Below the pieces are notes generated by a model. It ran no database searches and was not told the DNA's origin. It saw nothing but the letters and a program-made list of their open reading frames with translations. Of a DNA stretch of 64,000 nt, positions 8,562-16,346 are shown in pieces (position 1 is the stretch's first letter; every line of letters starts with the position of its first letter). The stretch is from Salipiger abyssi (GTDB lineage: Bacteria > Pseudomonadota > Alphaproteobacteria > Rhodobacterales > Rhodobacteraceae), in NCBI RefSeq assembly GCF_001975705.1, contig NZ_CP015093.1:248001-312000 (forward strand), in the 5' to 3' direction. A program made the translations under genes and the position numbers.

Positions 8562-9721
8562 CATGGGAAAACCAACGGCTCGGCGACTTCATGTTCAGTC
8601 GCAGAACCAAAGGAGAAGACGGGCTTCCGACCCTATCCGTCACGCTAGATCGTGGGCTGGTGCCGCGCGATAGCTTGGAGCGCAAGACGGATACGAACTT
8701 GGAGGCTGGGGAGCACCTCCGAGTACTGCCCGGAGATATTGCCTACAACATGATGAGGATGTGGCAGGGCGCATCTGGTCTGGCCGAGCAAGAGGCGATC
8801 GTTAGCCCGGCCTATGTCGTGCTCGCGCCTAAACCAAACCTCGCACCTCACTTCGCCTCATACCTTTTCAAGACGCCTCGAATGATCCACAGCTTTTGGG
8901 CGTATTCCTACGGGCTGACGAACGACCGCCTGCGGCTCTATCCAAAAGACGCTCTTAAGGTGCCGGTTGCGATCCCCCCCCTCCCTGAGCAAAAGAAGAT
9001 CGCGGAAATCCTCTCAACCTGGGACGAGGCCATCGAGACGACGGAGGCGCTGCTAGCCATCGCCCGCACCCAGAAACGCGCTCTCATGCAAACCCTCCTC
9101 ACCGGCAAACGCCGCTTCCCCGAGTTCGAGGGGCAAGAGTGGCGCGAGGTGCGGTTGGGGGACATTGCGCGCACTTGGTCTGGTGGAACTCCTTCGCGGA
9201 AGAGACCAGAATTTTTTGGTGGAGCGATACCTTGGATTAAATCGGGCGAAGTCAACGCGGCCCGCGTTTTGTCCACAGAAGAGACCATAACGGAGGCCGC
9301 GCTTGCTGCCTCCGCCGCAAGGATGGTTAGTCCCGGAAACATTCTCGTGGCAATGTATGGTGCCACTGCTGGTGTCGTATCAATTTCAGGCATCCCCGCA
9401 GCGATAAATCAAGCAATCCTTGCAGTTGAACCCAGTGCCGGAACAGATGGTGCCTATCTGCATCGTTCAATCGAATTCGCCATGGATAAGACCAAGCGCC
9501 TTACCCAAGGGGGGCAGCCAAACTTAAATGCGGCAATAATTCGGTCCACCAAGTTATTTCTTCCGGAACTTGAAGAGCAGCGACTCATAGCGGGTGTAAT
9601 CGATGACGCGCAACGTGAAATTGACGCGTTAAGAAACCAAACCGAAAAACTTCGTACCGAGAAGAAAGCCCTTATGCAGCAACTCCTGACCCGCAAGCGA
9701 CGGGTGCAGGTCGATGCTTAA
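8558..9721 (+). CDS. hsdS: Type I restriction-modification specificity subunit HsdS
   Basis: Two target-recognition domains (residues about 1-145 and 190-345) are each followed by a conserved helix: P-L-P-E-Q-K-K-I near 148 and L-E-E-Q-R-L-I near 345. Each helix is followed by the spacer pattern K-R-A-L-M-Q and K-K-A-L-M-Q that links or ends the halves. At 387 aa both half-sites should be specified, so the subunit looks complete. It forms the M2S1 core with HsdM. Its last 8 bases overlap the start of the KwaA-like gene, placing all four genes in one transcript. Confidence 0.92.
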   Translation: MTWENQRLGDFMFSRRTKGEDGLPTLSVTLDRGLVPRDSLERKTDTNLEAGEHLRVLPGDIAYNMMRMWQGASGLAEQEAIVSPAYVVLAPKPNLAPHFASYLFKTPRMIHSFWAYSYGLTNDRLRLYPKDALKVPVAIPPLPEQKKIAEILSTWDEAIETTEALLAIARTQKRALMQTLLTGKRRFPEFEGQEWREVRLGDIARTWSGGTPSRKRPEFFGGAIPWIKSGEVNAARVLSTEETITEAALAASAARMVSPGNILVAMYGATAGVVSISGIPAAINQAILAVEPSAGTDGAYLHRSIEFAMDKTKRLTQGGQPNLNAAIIRSTKLFLPELEEQRLIAGVIDDAQREIDALRNQTEKLRTEKKALMQQLLTRKRRVQVDA

Positions 9722-10238
9722 CAGCCTCGCCCGTCTGGCCCTGACCGCCACGGCCATCGCTCCCGTGGGTTTCACCTATGCGTTCGTCGCTTTCTTCAAC
9801 GATGCACTGAAAGCGATGTTCTGGCTTCTGGCTGGGTCGGTGGTCTTGGTGGTCATCTGCTTATGGGTCTTGCGCACCACGCGCAGCCGGCGGGCACCAG
9901 CGGCGGAGCGCCACAAGATCACGACCGTCGAGCCGGCTGACCGCGAAAACATGGCGATCATGCTCCTGTACCTCCTGCCGCTCTTCACCGCAGACTTCGA
10001 CAAACTGAACTGGGTCATGTGGGTACCGACAATTGCGATCTTTGCCTTCATTGCCGTGACGAGCCACAGCTACTTTTTCAACCCCTTGCTCGGCGCGTTC
10101 GGGTGGCACTTCTACCGCGTCGGAACGCCGCAAAACGTGACAAACATCCTGATCACGAAACGGACGATCCGAAAAGGCGACCAAGACATTTTCGGGATCG
10201 AGCTGGGTGACTACGTTATTTTGGAAACGGAGAAATAG
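9714..10238 (+). CDS. Four-helix membrane protein, KwaA-like (Kiwa defence)
   Basis: This 174-aa protein has four hydrophobic helices (about residues 8-30, 35-54, 80-98 and 103-122). A conserved-looking tail follows: Y-L-L-P-L-F in the third helix, N-P-L-L-G-A-F-G after the fourth, then I-T-K-R-T-I-R-K-G-D. Length, topology and these motifs resemble KwaA, the membrane partner of KwaB in the Kiwa anti-phage system. The start ATG lies inside the hsdS stop region (8-base overlap), and its stop directly abuts the next start. The assignment is from memory of the family and needs a profile search. The alternative is an unrelated small membrane protein carried in a type I locus. Confidence 0.55.
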   Translation: MLNSLARLALTATAIAPVGFTYAFVAFFNDALKAMFWLLAGSVVLVVICLWVLRTTRSRRAPAAERHKITTVEPADRENMAIMLLYLLPLFTADFDKLNWVMWVPTIAIFAFIAVTSHSYFFNPLLGAFGWHFYRVGTPQNVTNILITKRTIRKGDQDIFGIELGDYVILETEK

Positions 10239-10631
10239 ATGCCGAGAACACTGTTTGCGTTGTGTCGTGAGGACGGCGGGAGTGTTGTGCGCCGGGTGCC
10301 CCTAGAAGCGGGAGTACAGGGCGATGTCGAGGAAATTTTTGACGCGCAGGAGCAGAGGTTTTTCGCCGACAAGGACGAGCCAATCGAGTTCAACGGGGAC
10401 TGGAAGCCGGATGGCAACGAACTCCTCTGCATCACTGACGCCGACCTATTGGCCCAAATCAATGAAACCTTGGTCAATGGAGCTGGCGCTTACGATCATC
10501 TGGACATCACGGACTACGAAGCTGCCGGGGTCAAAGCTCTTGACCTGCTCCCCATAGAGTCCGCGTTTTTTAGTTCGCTCTGTTCAGGGTTTGGTCCTCT
10601 ACTGACCGTTGGTGATACTCCCACGGTGTGA
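10239..10631 (+). pseudogene. 5' fragment of a KwaB-like (DUF4868) gene, cut by IS3
   Basis: About 100 native codons (10,239-10,540) run into the IS3 left end at 10,541. The last ~30 codons to the stop at 10,631 are IS sequence. The native part has no membrane helix and carries F-N-G-D-W-K-P-D-G-N-E-L-L, which fits the N-terminal region of DUF4868/KwaB proteins (about 315 aa when whole). It begins immediately after the KwaA-like stop, as in two-gene Kiwa loci. The missing two-thirds is not found on the far side of the IS. I infer a Kiwa-like effector inactivated by insertion and deletion; the family call is tentative. Confidence 0.5.
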
Positions 10632-11388
10632 GCCCGTCGAGGCTCGTGTGGGGGCGATGGTGGTTGTAGTCTTCGCGCCAGGCCGAGATAAGCTCCCGGG
10701 CGTGGCGCAGGTTGGCGAACAGGTGCTCGTTCAGGCACTCGTCGCGCAGGCGGCCATTAAAGCTCTCGACGAAGCCGTTCTGCATGGGCTTTCCTGGCGC
10801 GATGTAATGCCACTCGACCTTGCGGTCCTCCTGCCATTTCAGGATGGCATTCGATGTCAGCTCCGTTCCGTTGTCACTGACCACCATACATGGATAGCCG
10901 CGCACCCGGGCGATGCTGTCGAGCTCACGGCCGACACGTTGCCCCGACAGCGAAGTGTCCACGACCGTCGCCAGGCATTCCCGGCTGAAGTCGTCGATGA
11001 CGCACAGCACCCGGAACCGGCGCCCGTCTGAGAGGCTGTCCGAGACGAAGTCCAGGGACCATCGCTGGTTCGGCCCTTGTGGGATCGCCATCGGGGCCCT
11101 CGTTCCGATCGCGCGCTTGCGACCGCCGCGCTTGCGCACTGTCAGGCCCTCTTCCCGGTAGATCCGGTAAAGCTTCTTCCAGTTCACCTTCCAGCCTTCG
11201 CGACCAAGAAGCAGGTGCAGCCTTCGATAGCCGAAGCGACGCCGTTCGCTGGAAATCGCCTTCAGCCTCTCCCGCAGCTCGGCGTCTACAGGTCTAATTG
11301 ATCCACGTCGATACACACGCGGGTCGATCCCGGCCAGGGCACAGGCCCGCCGCTGGTTGTAGTTCTTCTCTGTCATGGCCCAGTCCAC
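10570..11388 (-). CDS. IS3-family transposase OrfB (DDE catalytic part)
   Basis: An rve-type integrase core with the D-D-E residues in L-D-F-V, V-S-D-N-G-T and F-V-E-S-F-N carries out strand cutting and transfer. An N-terminal HTH_21-type segment (residues about 40-70) precedes it. Length (272 aa) is normal for OrfB. It is most likely made as an OrfAB fusion through -1 frameshifting at the A6C run near 11,416-11,424. No truncation is seen. Confidence 0.92.
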   Translation of the reverse strand: MDWAMTEKNYNQRRACALAGIDPRVYRRGSIRPVDAELRERLKAISSERRRFGYRRLHLLLGREGWKVNWKKLYRIYREEGLTVRKRGGRKRAIGTRAPMAIPQGPNQRWSLDFVSDSLSDGRRFRVLCVIDDFSRECLATVVDTSLSGQRVGRELDSIARVRGYPCMVVSDNGTELTSNAILKWQEDRKVEWHYIAPGKPMQNGFVESFNGRLRDECLNEHLFANLRHARELISAWREDYNHHRPHTSLDGLTPWEYHQRSVEDQTLNRAN

Positions 11389-11411
11389 GGCTCGTCGCCT
11401 TGCACCGGGCT

Positions 11412-11678
11412 TCAGAAGTTTTTTCCCAGCATCTCCTTGAGCGTGGCCACATCCAGCATCTGCTCCGCGAGCATCTTCTTGAGCTTCGCATTCTCAGCCT
11501 CCAGCGCCTTCAGCCGTTTGGCCTCCGACACCTCCATGCCGCCATACTTCGAGCGCCACTTGTAGAACGTGCCGTCACTGATGCCATGCTTCCGGCACAG
11601 CTCCTTGGCACCTATCCCGGCCTGGTGCTCCTTTAAAATGCCAATGATCTGCTCTTCGCTGAAACGGCTTTTCCGCAT
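11412..11678 (-). CDS. IS3-family transposase OrfA (DNA-binding part)
   Basis: An 88-aa protein with an N-terminal HTH ([12 protein letters not shown], then C-R-K-H-G-I-S) and a leucine-zipper-like tail ([11 protein letters not shown]). It recognises the IS ends. Near its 3' end the sequence A AAA AAC is a classical -1 slippery heptamer. Shifting there continues into the orfB frame as K-L-L-K-P-G, which supports a fused OrfAB transposase. Confidence 0.92.
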   Translation of the reverse strand: MRKSRFSEEQIIGILKEHQAGIGAKELCRKHGISDGTFYKWRSKYGGMEVSEAKRLKALEAENAKLKKMLAEQMLDVATLKEMLGKNF

Positions 11679-11740
11679 TGTCTGTCTCCTCGTTTGGAGA
11701 ACAGGCTAACTTCAAAACGCGGACTTTTCAGGGGAGCAGG

Positions 11741-13090
11741 TCACTCCATCTCCAACCGCGTCGGCAGGTCTTCCTCGTCGTAGCCTTCGGAGTGGAACCA
11801 CGCTTCGATCTCTGCTCCTGACCGATGAGACCCATCCAGCCCCGGCCTTTCTGGATTCGATTCAAGGTAATCGCGCAGCTTCGCCTGACGGCGCTGGGCG
11901 TTCACCGATGCGCTCTCTTTGCTGGTTAGGAAATCGGCCCACTGCTGCATGACCGCGAGCCGCTGGGGCAGGAGTTTGGACCGCAGGTAGGCCGCGTCCG
12001 ATGCTTTCTCGACCTTGTGCTGGATGCACCGGATGGCCATGTCCTTGTCGCAGATTTGCTCGTCGCCGCACCACGTTGCAAAGGTCGCCCGGAAGCCATG
12101 AGCGACGGCATGACGACCATCGGCTGCTTTCCAGTCATGGTCCTTCAACCACTTCCCCCATGTGTTTTCGCTGATGACGCCCTTCTTGCGGGCGGTCGGT
12201 GACGGGAAGATGTAGTCGCTGTCCTCTACGGCGAAACGGCGCTTGGCTAAGCGGAGAAGGTCTAGCGACTGCCGCGTCAGCGGCGCTGCGAAAGGTTCTC
12301 CTGTCTTCGTCGTCTCTGGCGGGATGTCCCAAACCATCGCCTTCATGTCGATCTCGGCCCATCTGGCCTGCGTCACGTTTGAAACGCGCGGGACGTTCAA
12401 CAGATAGAACTTGAGGCCGATGTGCGCCACGCTGTCGCCCAACGCCATCCAGAGATCGGGCATGTCCCGCCAGTCGAGCGCAGGGTGTCCCACGCTCTTC
12501 TGGTTGATCCGGGGAAGCTGCGCCTTCACGAGCTTCTTCACGTCGCTCAGGTGCGTTTGCTCACGCCCCTTGGCGTGATCCATCACAAGGTTCAAGCGGT
12601 CCAACGCCTTGCGCCCCACATCCCGACCGTTGATGGGCCGGATCACTTCAATCAGATCGTCGAGGGAAAGCTCCGCGACCGGGCGATGTCCGATCTTTGG
12701 GAAAACGTGCGTCTTGAGAGGTGATAGCCACCGCCCCGCTTCACCGCCGCCTTTCAATCCACCCTTGTAAAGCTCGAAGAACTCGTAGGTTATACCCTTG
12801 AAGGTCTTCGACCGGGCAGGCTTGGCCCAGAGCTTCCGGGGGTCCCTGCCTTCGGCCACAGCCTTCCGGCACTCCTGTGCCTTCTCCCGCGAGCGCTTCA
12901 AGCTCACCGCAGGGTAGGCCCCGAGGCCCATCTTCGAACGCTTGGCCTTGCCATCGACCGTTTCGGTCCAACGGAACTTCCACGAGCGGGAGCCTGTCTT
13001 CTTCACGTCAAGGAACAGCCCGCCGCCATCGTGTAGCTCTCCGGGACCGGCGTTCCGGCACTCTGCGTCAGTCAGTTTTTCCATCACCAT
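11741..13090 (-). CDS. P4-type tyrosine integrase of the element
   Basis: An N-terminal DUF4102-like domain (L-H-D-G-G-G-L-F-L-D-V) is followed by a SAM-like core-binding region and a catalytic domain. The latter has the first Arg in V-P-R-V-S-N-V, H-G-F-R-A-T-F-A-T-W for the H-x-x-R pair, I-Q-H-K-V-E for the next His, and the nucleophile in A-A-Y-L-R-S. I place the start at ATG 13,090 (M-V-M-E-K-L-T-D), not the longer frame from 13,150, since the family starts with L-T-D. The in-frame stop TGA is the first three bases of the IS3 terminal repeat, so the extreme C-terminus may be altered. It catalyses integration and excision at the host att site. Confidence 0.9.
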   Translation of the reverse strand: MVMEKLTDAECRNAGPGELHDGGGLFLDVKKTGSRSWKFRWTETVDGKAKRSKMGLGAYPAVSLKRSREKAQECRKAVAEGRDPRKLWAKPARSKTFKGITYEFFELYKGGLKGGGEAGRWLSPLKTHVFPKIGHRPVAELSLDDLIEVIRPINGRDVGRKALDRLNLVMDHAKGREQTHLSDVKKLVKAQLPRINQKSVGHPALDWRDMPDLWMALGDSVAHIGLKFYLLNVPRVSNVTQARWAEIDMKAMVWDIPPETTKTGEPFAAPLTRQSLDLLRLAKRRFAVEDSDYIFPSPTARKKGVISENTWGKWLKDHDWKAADGRHAVAHGFRATFATWCGDEQICDKDMAIRCIQHKVEKASDAAYLRSKLLPQRLAVMQQWADFLTSKESASVNAQRRQAKLRDYLESNPERPGLDGSHRSGAEIEAWFHSEGYDEEDLPTRLEME

Positions 13091-13150
13091 GATCGGCTCA
13101 TAGCACCGCCAAACAGAGCTTTCCAGAGGGGCCAATCGAGGGGCCAACAC

Positions 13151-13480
13151 TAAGACCCATAGACACGCTTGGGTAGAGTATATATATCGTAAGATACTGA
13201 AAATACTACGTTTGACTCGAATCCTTGCGGCTGATAAGAGTGAAAAAATGTGCCGTGTGGGGGCACCAGTTTTAGTGGCCTATCGCGCAGGGCGCTGCTT
13301 GAGGCCGGGTTGGTTGGCCTATCGCGCGGGGCGCTACTTGAGGCCGGGTTGATTGGCCTACCGCGCAAAGCGCTGCTTTAAGCCGGGTTATCCTAGAGAC
13401 CTACCGCGTTACCCGAACTGTGTGTCAGCCATCTACTTTTGAGCCGATCAGGACAGGGCGATATCTCATCGCCGCCGGGC
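13151..13480. other. Non-coding right flank of the element (att region candidate)
   Basis: 330 bp between the integrase and the first chromosomal gene. The part nearest the integrase (13,180-13,215) is AT-rich, which suits an attP-type region. The part from 13,277 holds three 39-bp tandem repeats. I see no tRNA gene here that would serve as the target. Confidence 0.5.
13277..13393. repeat. Three tandem 39-bp repeats next to the integrase
   Basis: Units start at 13,277, 13,316 and 13,355, each beginning GGCCTA(T/C)CGCGC and ending with a GCCGGGTT-type segment. Units 1 and 2 are nearly identical and unit 3 is more diverged. A faint fourth start (GACCTACCGCG) lies near 13,399. They are contiguous without spacers, so this is not a CRISPR array. 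A role as integrase or excisionase arm sites is possible but unproven. Confidence 0.8.
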
Positions 13481-15480
13481 TCAGCCGTTCAGGTCGTCGA
13501 AATTCCGACCGTTCTTGATCAGCTCCGCGAAGACCGGCTCCGGCGTCCAGAAGGCGCGGTCGGGGTGGTCGAACGCCTCCATCGCGCGGCGCAGGGAGAG
13601 CAGGCCGATCACGCCGGCCAGATGCATCGGACCGCCGCGCCAGCGCGGCAGATCCAGCGCCATGATCGCCGCCAGGTCGATATCCGAGGGCCGCGCCGCC
13701 ATGCCCGAAGCCAGCATGCGCGCGCCCTCATTGGCCATGGCGCCGAGCATGAGCTTGCGGATCGCATCCGGCGTCATCGGCTCGGCAGACGGGCGCTCGG
13801 CCTCCAGCAGCGGACGTAGCGCGGGATCCGGCCGGGGATGGCCCGGCTCGGTCTGCCAGTCATACACGCCCCTGCCCTGCGCGCGGCCCCCCGCCCCTGG
13901 GCGAGCAGCAGCGCCGACCAGTTGCGCGCGCCCTCGGCACGGCTGCGCTGCGCCAGCTTGTCGAGACCGATCCGGTCGCGGAACTGGAACGGCGGGCGCT
14001 GCCAGCCCCAGTCGCGCAGCGCACGGTCGATCGCATAGGGATCCTGCCCGGCATCCACCAGAGCATCGGCGGCGCGCTGGCAGGCCCCCATCAGCCGCGA
14101 CGCGAGGCTGTCGCCTTCCGAAGTCACCTTCACCGGCACCTTGCCGAGTGCCCGCGCCAATGAAAGCGCCGCCGCGAGCTGCGCCGGCGTGGCGGAGGGA
14201 CCCGCGATCACTTCGACGAGCCGCATCGCATAGACGGGTTGAGCGAAACGCAGCCCCAGCCCCTCGACGCGCCCGGTGCAGGCCACCGCCCGCACCACAT
14301 CCCCGGGCGCCGGCACGTCGCCCTGGCCGGGCGCCGCATGCAGGATCATGTCGCTGTCACCGGTCATGTCGGTGCTGTCGCCCACACGCAGCCCGCCCAT
14401 GCGGTCGCGTGCGGTGTCTTCGTCGATCACCCCGTGCGCAACGCTCTGGCGGAACATCTCGTTGACCTGCGGAACGCCGATGCGCAGCCGCGCCGGATCG
14501 CGCGTGCCCCAGTTCACCGCCAGTCCCGCATTCAACGCCGCATAGACGAGCTGCGCCGCAAGCGGCCCGCCGCCCAGCACCGCGATGCGCCGCAGCTCCG
14601 GCAGCTCTGTCCCCGCCGGCAAGCCAAAGCGCAGCGCCCGGCGCTCGGCCACCTGCGCGGCGCGCAGCGCTTTCGACTGCTCCGATCCGGCGCAGGTCTC
14701 GAACGCATCGGCCTCGAAGGCAAGCCCCGCCTCAAACGGCAGCAACAGCGCCGCCTCCACCGCCGCGACGATTTCGCGCGGGGCGAGCTCTGGCTGCGCC
14801 GCGACGCGCTCGCGGCACCGCGCCACCTCCTGCTGATAGGCGGGGGCATCGGCAAAACCGCGCCGCAGTTCAGCGCTCTGGCGCGGCCCCTTGTCCTCCG
14901 CCAACAGCTTGCGCACGAAAGCACCGGTGGCGCCGAGCAGATCGCTCTCCGCCACCGCGTCGACCAGACCGCGCGCCGGCGGCGCGTCGATGGCATAGAG
15001 GGCACCGCTCAGCATCATGTCGAGCGCGCCCTTGGCGCCGATCATCCGGGGCAGCCGCTGCGTGGCCCCGGCAGACGGGAGCAGCCCCAGCCGCACCACG
15101 GGCAATCCGACCCGCGCCGAGGCAAGCGCAACCCGGTAATGCCCGGCCAGTGCAAGCTCCAGCCCGCCGCCCAGCACATGGCCATGCAGCGCCATCACCA
15201 CGGGCAGCGGGGCGGTCTCGATCCGCGAACAGAGATCCGCGAGCGAGGGCGCCGCGTTCTGGCGGACGACCTCCTCTGCATCGGTCACAATGGGAAAGCT
15301 TTTGCCACGGCCATGGATCACAACGGCCCGCGCGCCGGGCTCGGCAAGGGCGCGATCAAAAGCCGTGAGCAGCGCCGCGCGCAGCTCGCGCGTGAGCACA
15401 TTCGACGGAGGGGGCGGCAGGCCGAGCCAGACCACCCCGTCTCGATGGGAATATTCGACCGCGTCCCGCGACTCTGTCAT
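13481..15480 (-). pseudogene. FadB-like enoyl-CoA hydratase/3-hydroxyacyl-CoA dehydrogenase, frameshifted
   Basis: Read on the minus strand from ATG 15,480, the product has an enoyl-CoA hydratase domain (residues about 1-200), a dehydrogenase NAD-binding domain (about 285-460) and the first C-terminal dehydrogenase domain. The frame then breaks near 13,887-13,892, inside a run of six C (G on the coding strand). Restoring one base joins it to the remaining ~128 codons ending at 13,481 and recreates the G-R-G-V-Y-D seam typical of this family. Several catalytic residues are replaced: the second hydratase Glu is Val (G-L-P-V-V), the dehydrogenase His is Arg (L-R-F-A-Q-P-V) and the Rossmann glycines are altered. 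Either a decaying gene or a divergent paralogue with a sequencing error. Confidence 0.75.
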
Positions 15481-15604
15481 CCGCCTGCCCCCGCAAACCG
15501 GCCCGATCACCGGACCGGCGCCTCTGGTCTTCGCGCTTTTCCGCGCGATTTCGCGGCATTAGACGGGAAACTCGCGATTATGGCAAGTTTGAAGCAGCCT
15601 CGCC

Positions 15605-15829
15605 TCAGATCGGCATATTGTCGAACTGGTCTTCGACCTCGTTGTCGCCATCCGGGCGCACCAGCTTCAGCGCGCTCTGCGGCACCTTGCCGCCGCGCGC
15701 CTCGAGCTCTTCCACATGGCGCTCCAGATCGTCCAGCAGATCCTTGTAGGCGGTTGCATCGGCCGAGGCCGTGGCATGTCCGATTTCGGCCTCGAGCTCG
15801 GCGATCCGGGCTTTCAGGGCTTCGATCAT
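15605..15829 (-). CDS. Small coiled-coil protein, 74 aa
   Basis: M-I-E-A-L-K-A-R-I-A-E-L-E-A-E-I opens a heptad-like helix covering most of the protein (residues 1-50), followed by an acidic tail ending D-N-M-P-I. ATG 15,829 is preceded by GAGGAGTG, a good Shine-Dalgarno sequence. It lies directly downstream of the DksA-like gene on the same strand, so the two may be cotranscribed. I do not know its function. Confidence 0.65.
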   Translation of the reverse strand: MIEALKARIAELEAEIGHATASADATAYKDLLDDLERHVEELEARGGKVPQSALKLVRPDGDNEVEDQFDNMPI

Positions 15830-15879
15830 CTCTTCACTCCTCCTCTCTCTGTTATCTCTCAGACCGGGACCATCCCAGC

Positions 15880-16206
15880 CTATCTCTTCTGTCCCCCGGC
15901 GCAGGCGGCGCACAGCGGCGCCTCGGGCAGCACGTCGAGCCGTGCCTCGGAAATCGCCTCGCCGCAGTTCAGGCAGTAACCGTATTCGCCCTCGTCCATG
16001 CGGTTCAAGGCCGCCTTGATGCGGGCGATTTCGGTCTGTCCGCTGGCGCCGAGGCTTTCCAGAACCTCGTCACCCTCGCGCTCGACGGCGCTTTCCTCCC
16101 AGTCCTTGGGCCGCGGCGCCTCCAGCGAATCCTCGATTTCCTCGAGACGCGCGCCCAGCTCCTCCAACCTCTTCAGCAACATGGCTCTGTATTTTTCATA
16201 TGGCAT
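15880..16206 (-). CDS. DksA/TraR-family zinc-finger protein, 108 aa
   Basis: An N-terminal coiled coil (residues about 5-70) precedes a C4 zinc finger, C-L-N-C then C-A-A-C 17 residues later, near the C-terminus. DksA-type proteins enter the RNA polymerase secondary channel and tune transcription, often with ppGpp. The coiled-coil tip does not show an obvious D-x-x-D-A, so it may be a DksA paralogue rather than DksA itself. Start ATG 16,206 (M-P-Y-E-K-Y) is preferred over the longer frame from 16,272. It is divergent from the sulfur operon at 16,347. Confidence 0.8.
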   Translation of the reverse strand: MPYEKYRAMLLKRLEELGARLEEIEDSLEAPRPKDWEESAVEREGDEVLESLGASGQTEIARIKAALNRMDEGEYGYCLNCGEAISEARLDVLPEAPLCAACAGGQKR

Positions 16207-16300
16207 CGGTCTGTCCTGACACACTACACCGCCCGATAAGATGCCGCTTTCAGCATGCCTCCACCATGACACAGGTCAAGTACAACGAATCCTTGCTTAC

Positions 16301-16318
16301 ATATTCACCTTTGAATAT
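16301..16318. promoter_or_regulatory. Palindromic operator candidate of the sulfur operon
   Basis: ATATTC and GAATAT flank the 6-base spacer ACCTTT, 29 bases before the MBL gene. AT-rich ATTC/GAAT palindromes of this kind are bound by the persulfide-sensing ArsR-type repressors BigR and SqrR in related bacteria. The spacing here differs from the SqrR consensus as I remember it, and no such regulator gene is in the window. Confidence 0.5.
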
Positions 16319-16346
16319 ATGATTTCCCAAACTGGAGGATACCCCC

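Larger units (their letters stand above)
10541..11743 (-). mobile_element. IS3-family insertion sequence, about 1.2 kb
   Basis: 13-bp terminal inverted repeats (TGACCTGCTCCCC) are exact at 10,541-10,553 and, inverted, at 11,731-11,743. Outside these the ends stay similar (GTCCGCGTTTT on both). Two overlapping-phase genes, orfA and orfB, are both intact, so the element may be active. The flanking bases give no clear target duplication of 3-4 bp (left ...GCTCT, right CTCCA), unless the true left end is one base earlier with CTC on both sides. Confidence 0.93.
1..13430. mobile_element. Integrative element (right part), with defence cargo
   Basis: From the window start to about 13.4 kb the genes are a replication primase/ATPase, a serine recombinase, a GIY-YIG endonuclease, type I modification genes, Kiwa-like genes, an IS3 element and a P4-type tyrosine integrase. 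The integrase is read inward from the right end, as is usual for such elements, and ordinary chromosomal genes begin at 13,480. The left end and its att copy are outside the window, so no flanking repeat can be matched. The exact right boundary within 13,151-13,480 is an inference. Confidence 0.75.

Noticed and set aside
6048..8564. 838-codon open frame on the minus strand opposite hsdM and the GIY-YIG gene
   Set aside because: Mirror of real plus-strand genes with clear motifs; such frames arise from GC-rich codon bias.
13205..13235. tRNA 3' end as attachment site (CTCGAATCC segment)
   Set aside because: The stem bases of a T arm and acceptor do not pair.
13150..13368. 72-codon minus-strand frame with 13-residue repeats
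   Set aside because: The repetition only reflects the 39-bp DNA repeats; no start signal.
13277..13393. CRISPR array
   Set aside because: Repeats are contiguous with no unique spacers and no cas genes nearby.
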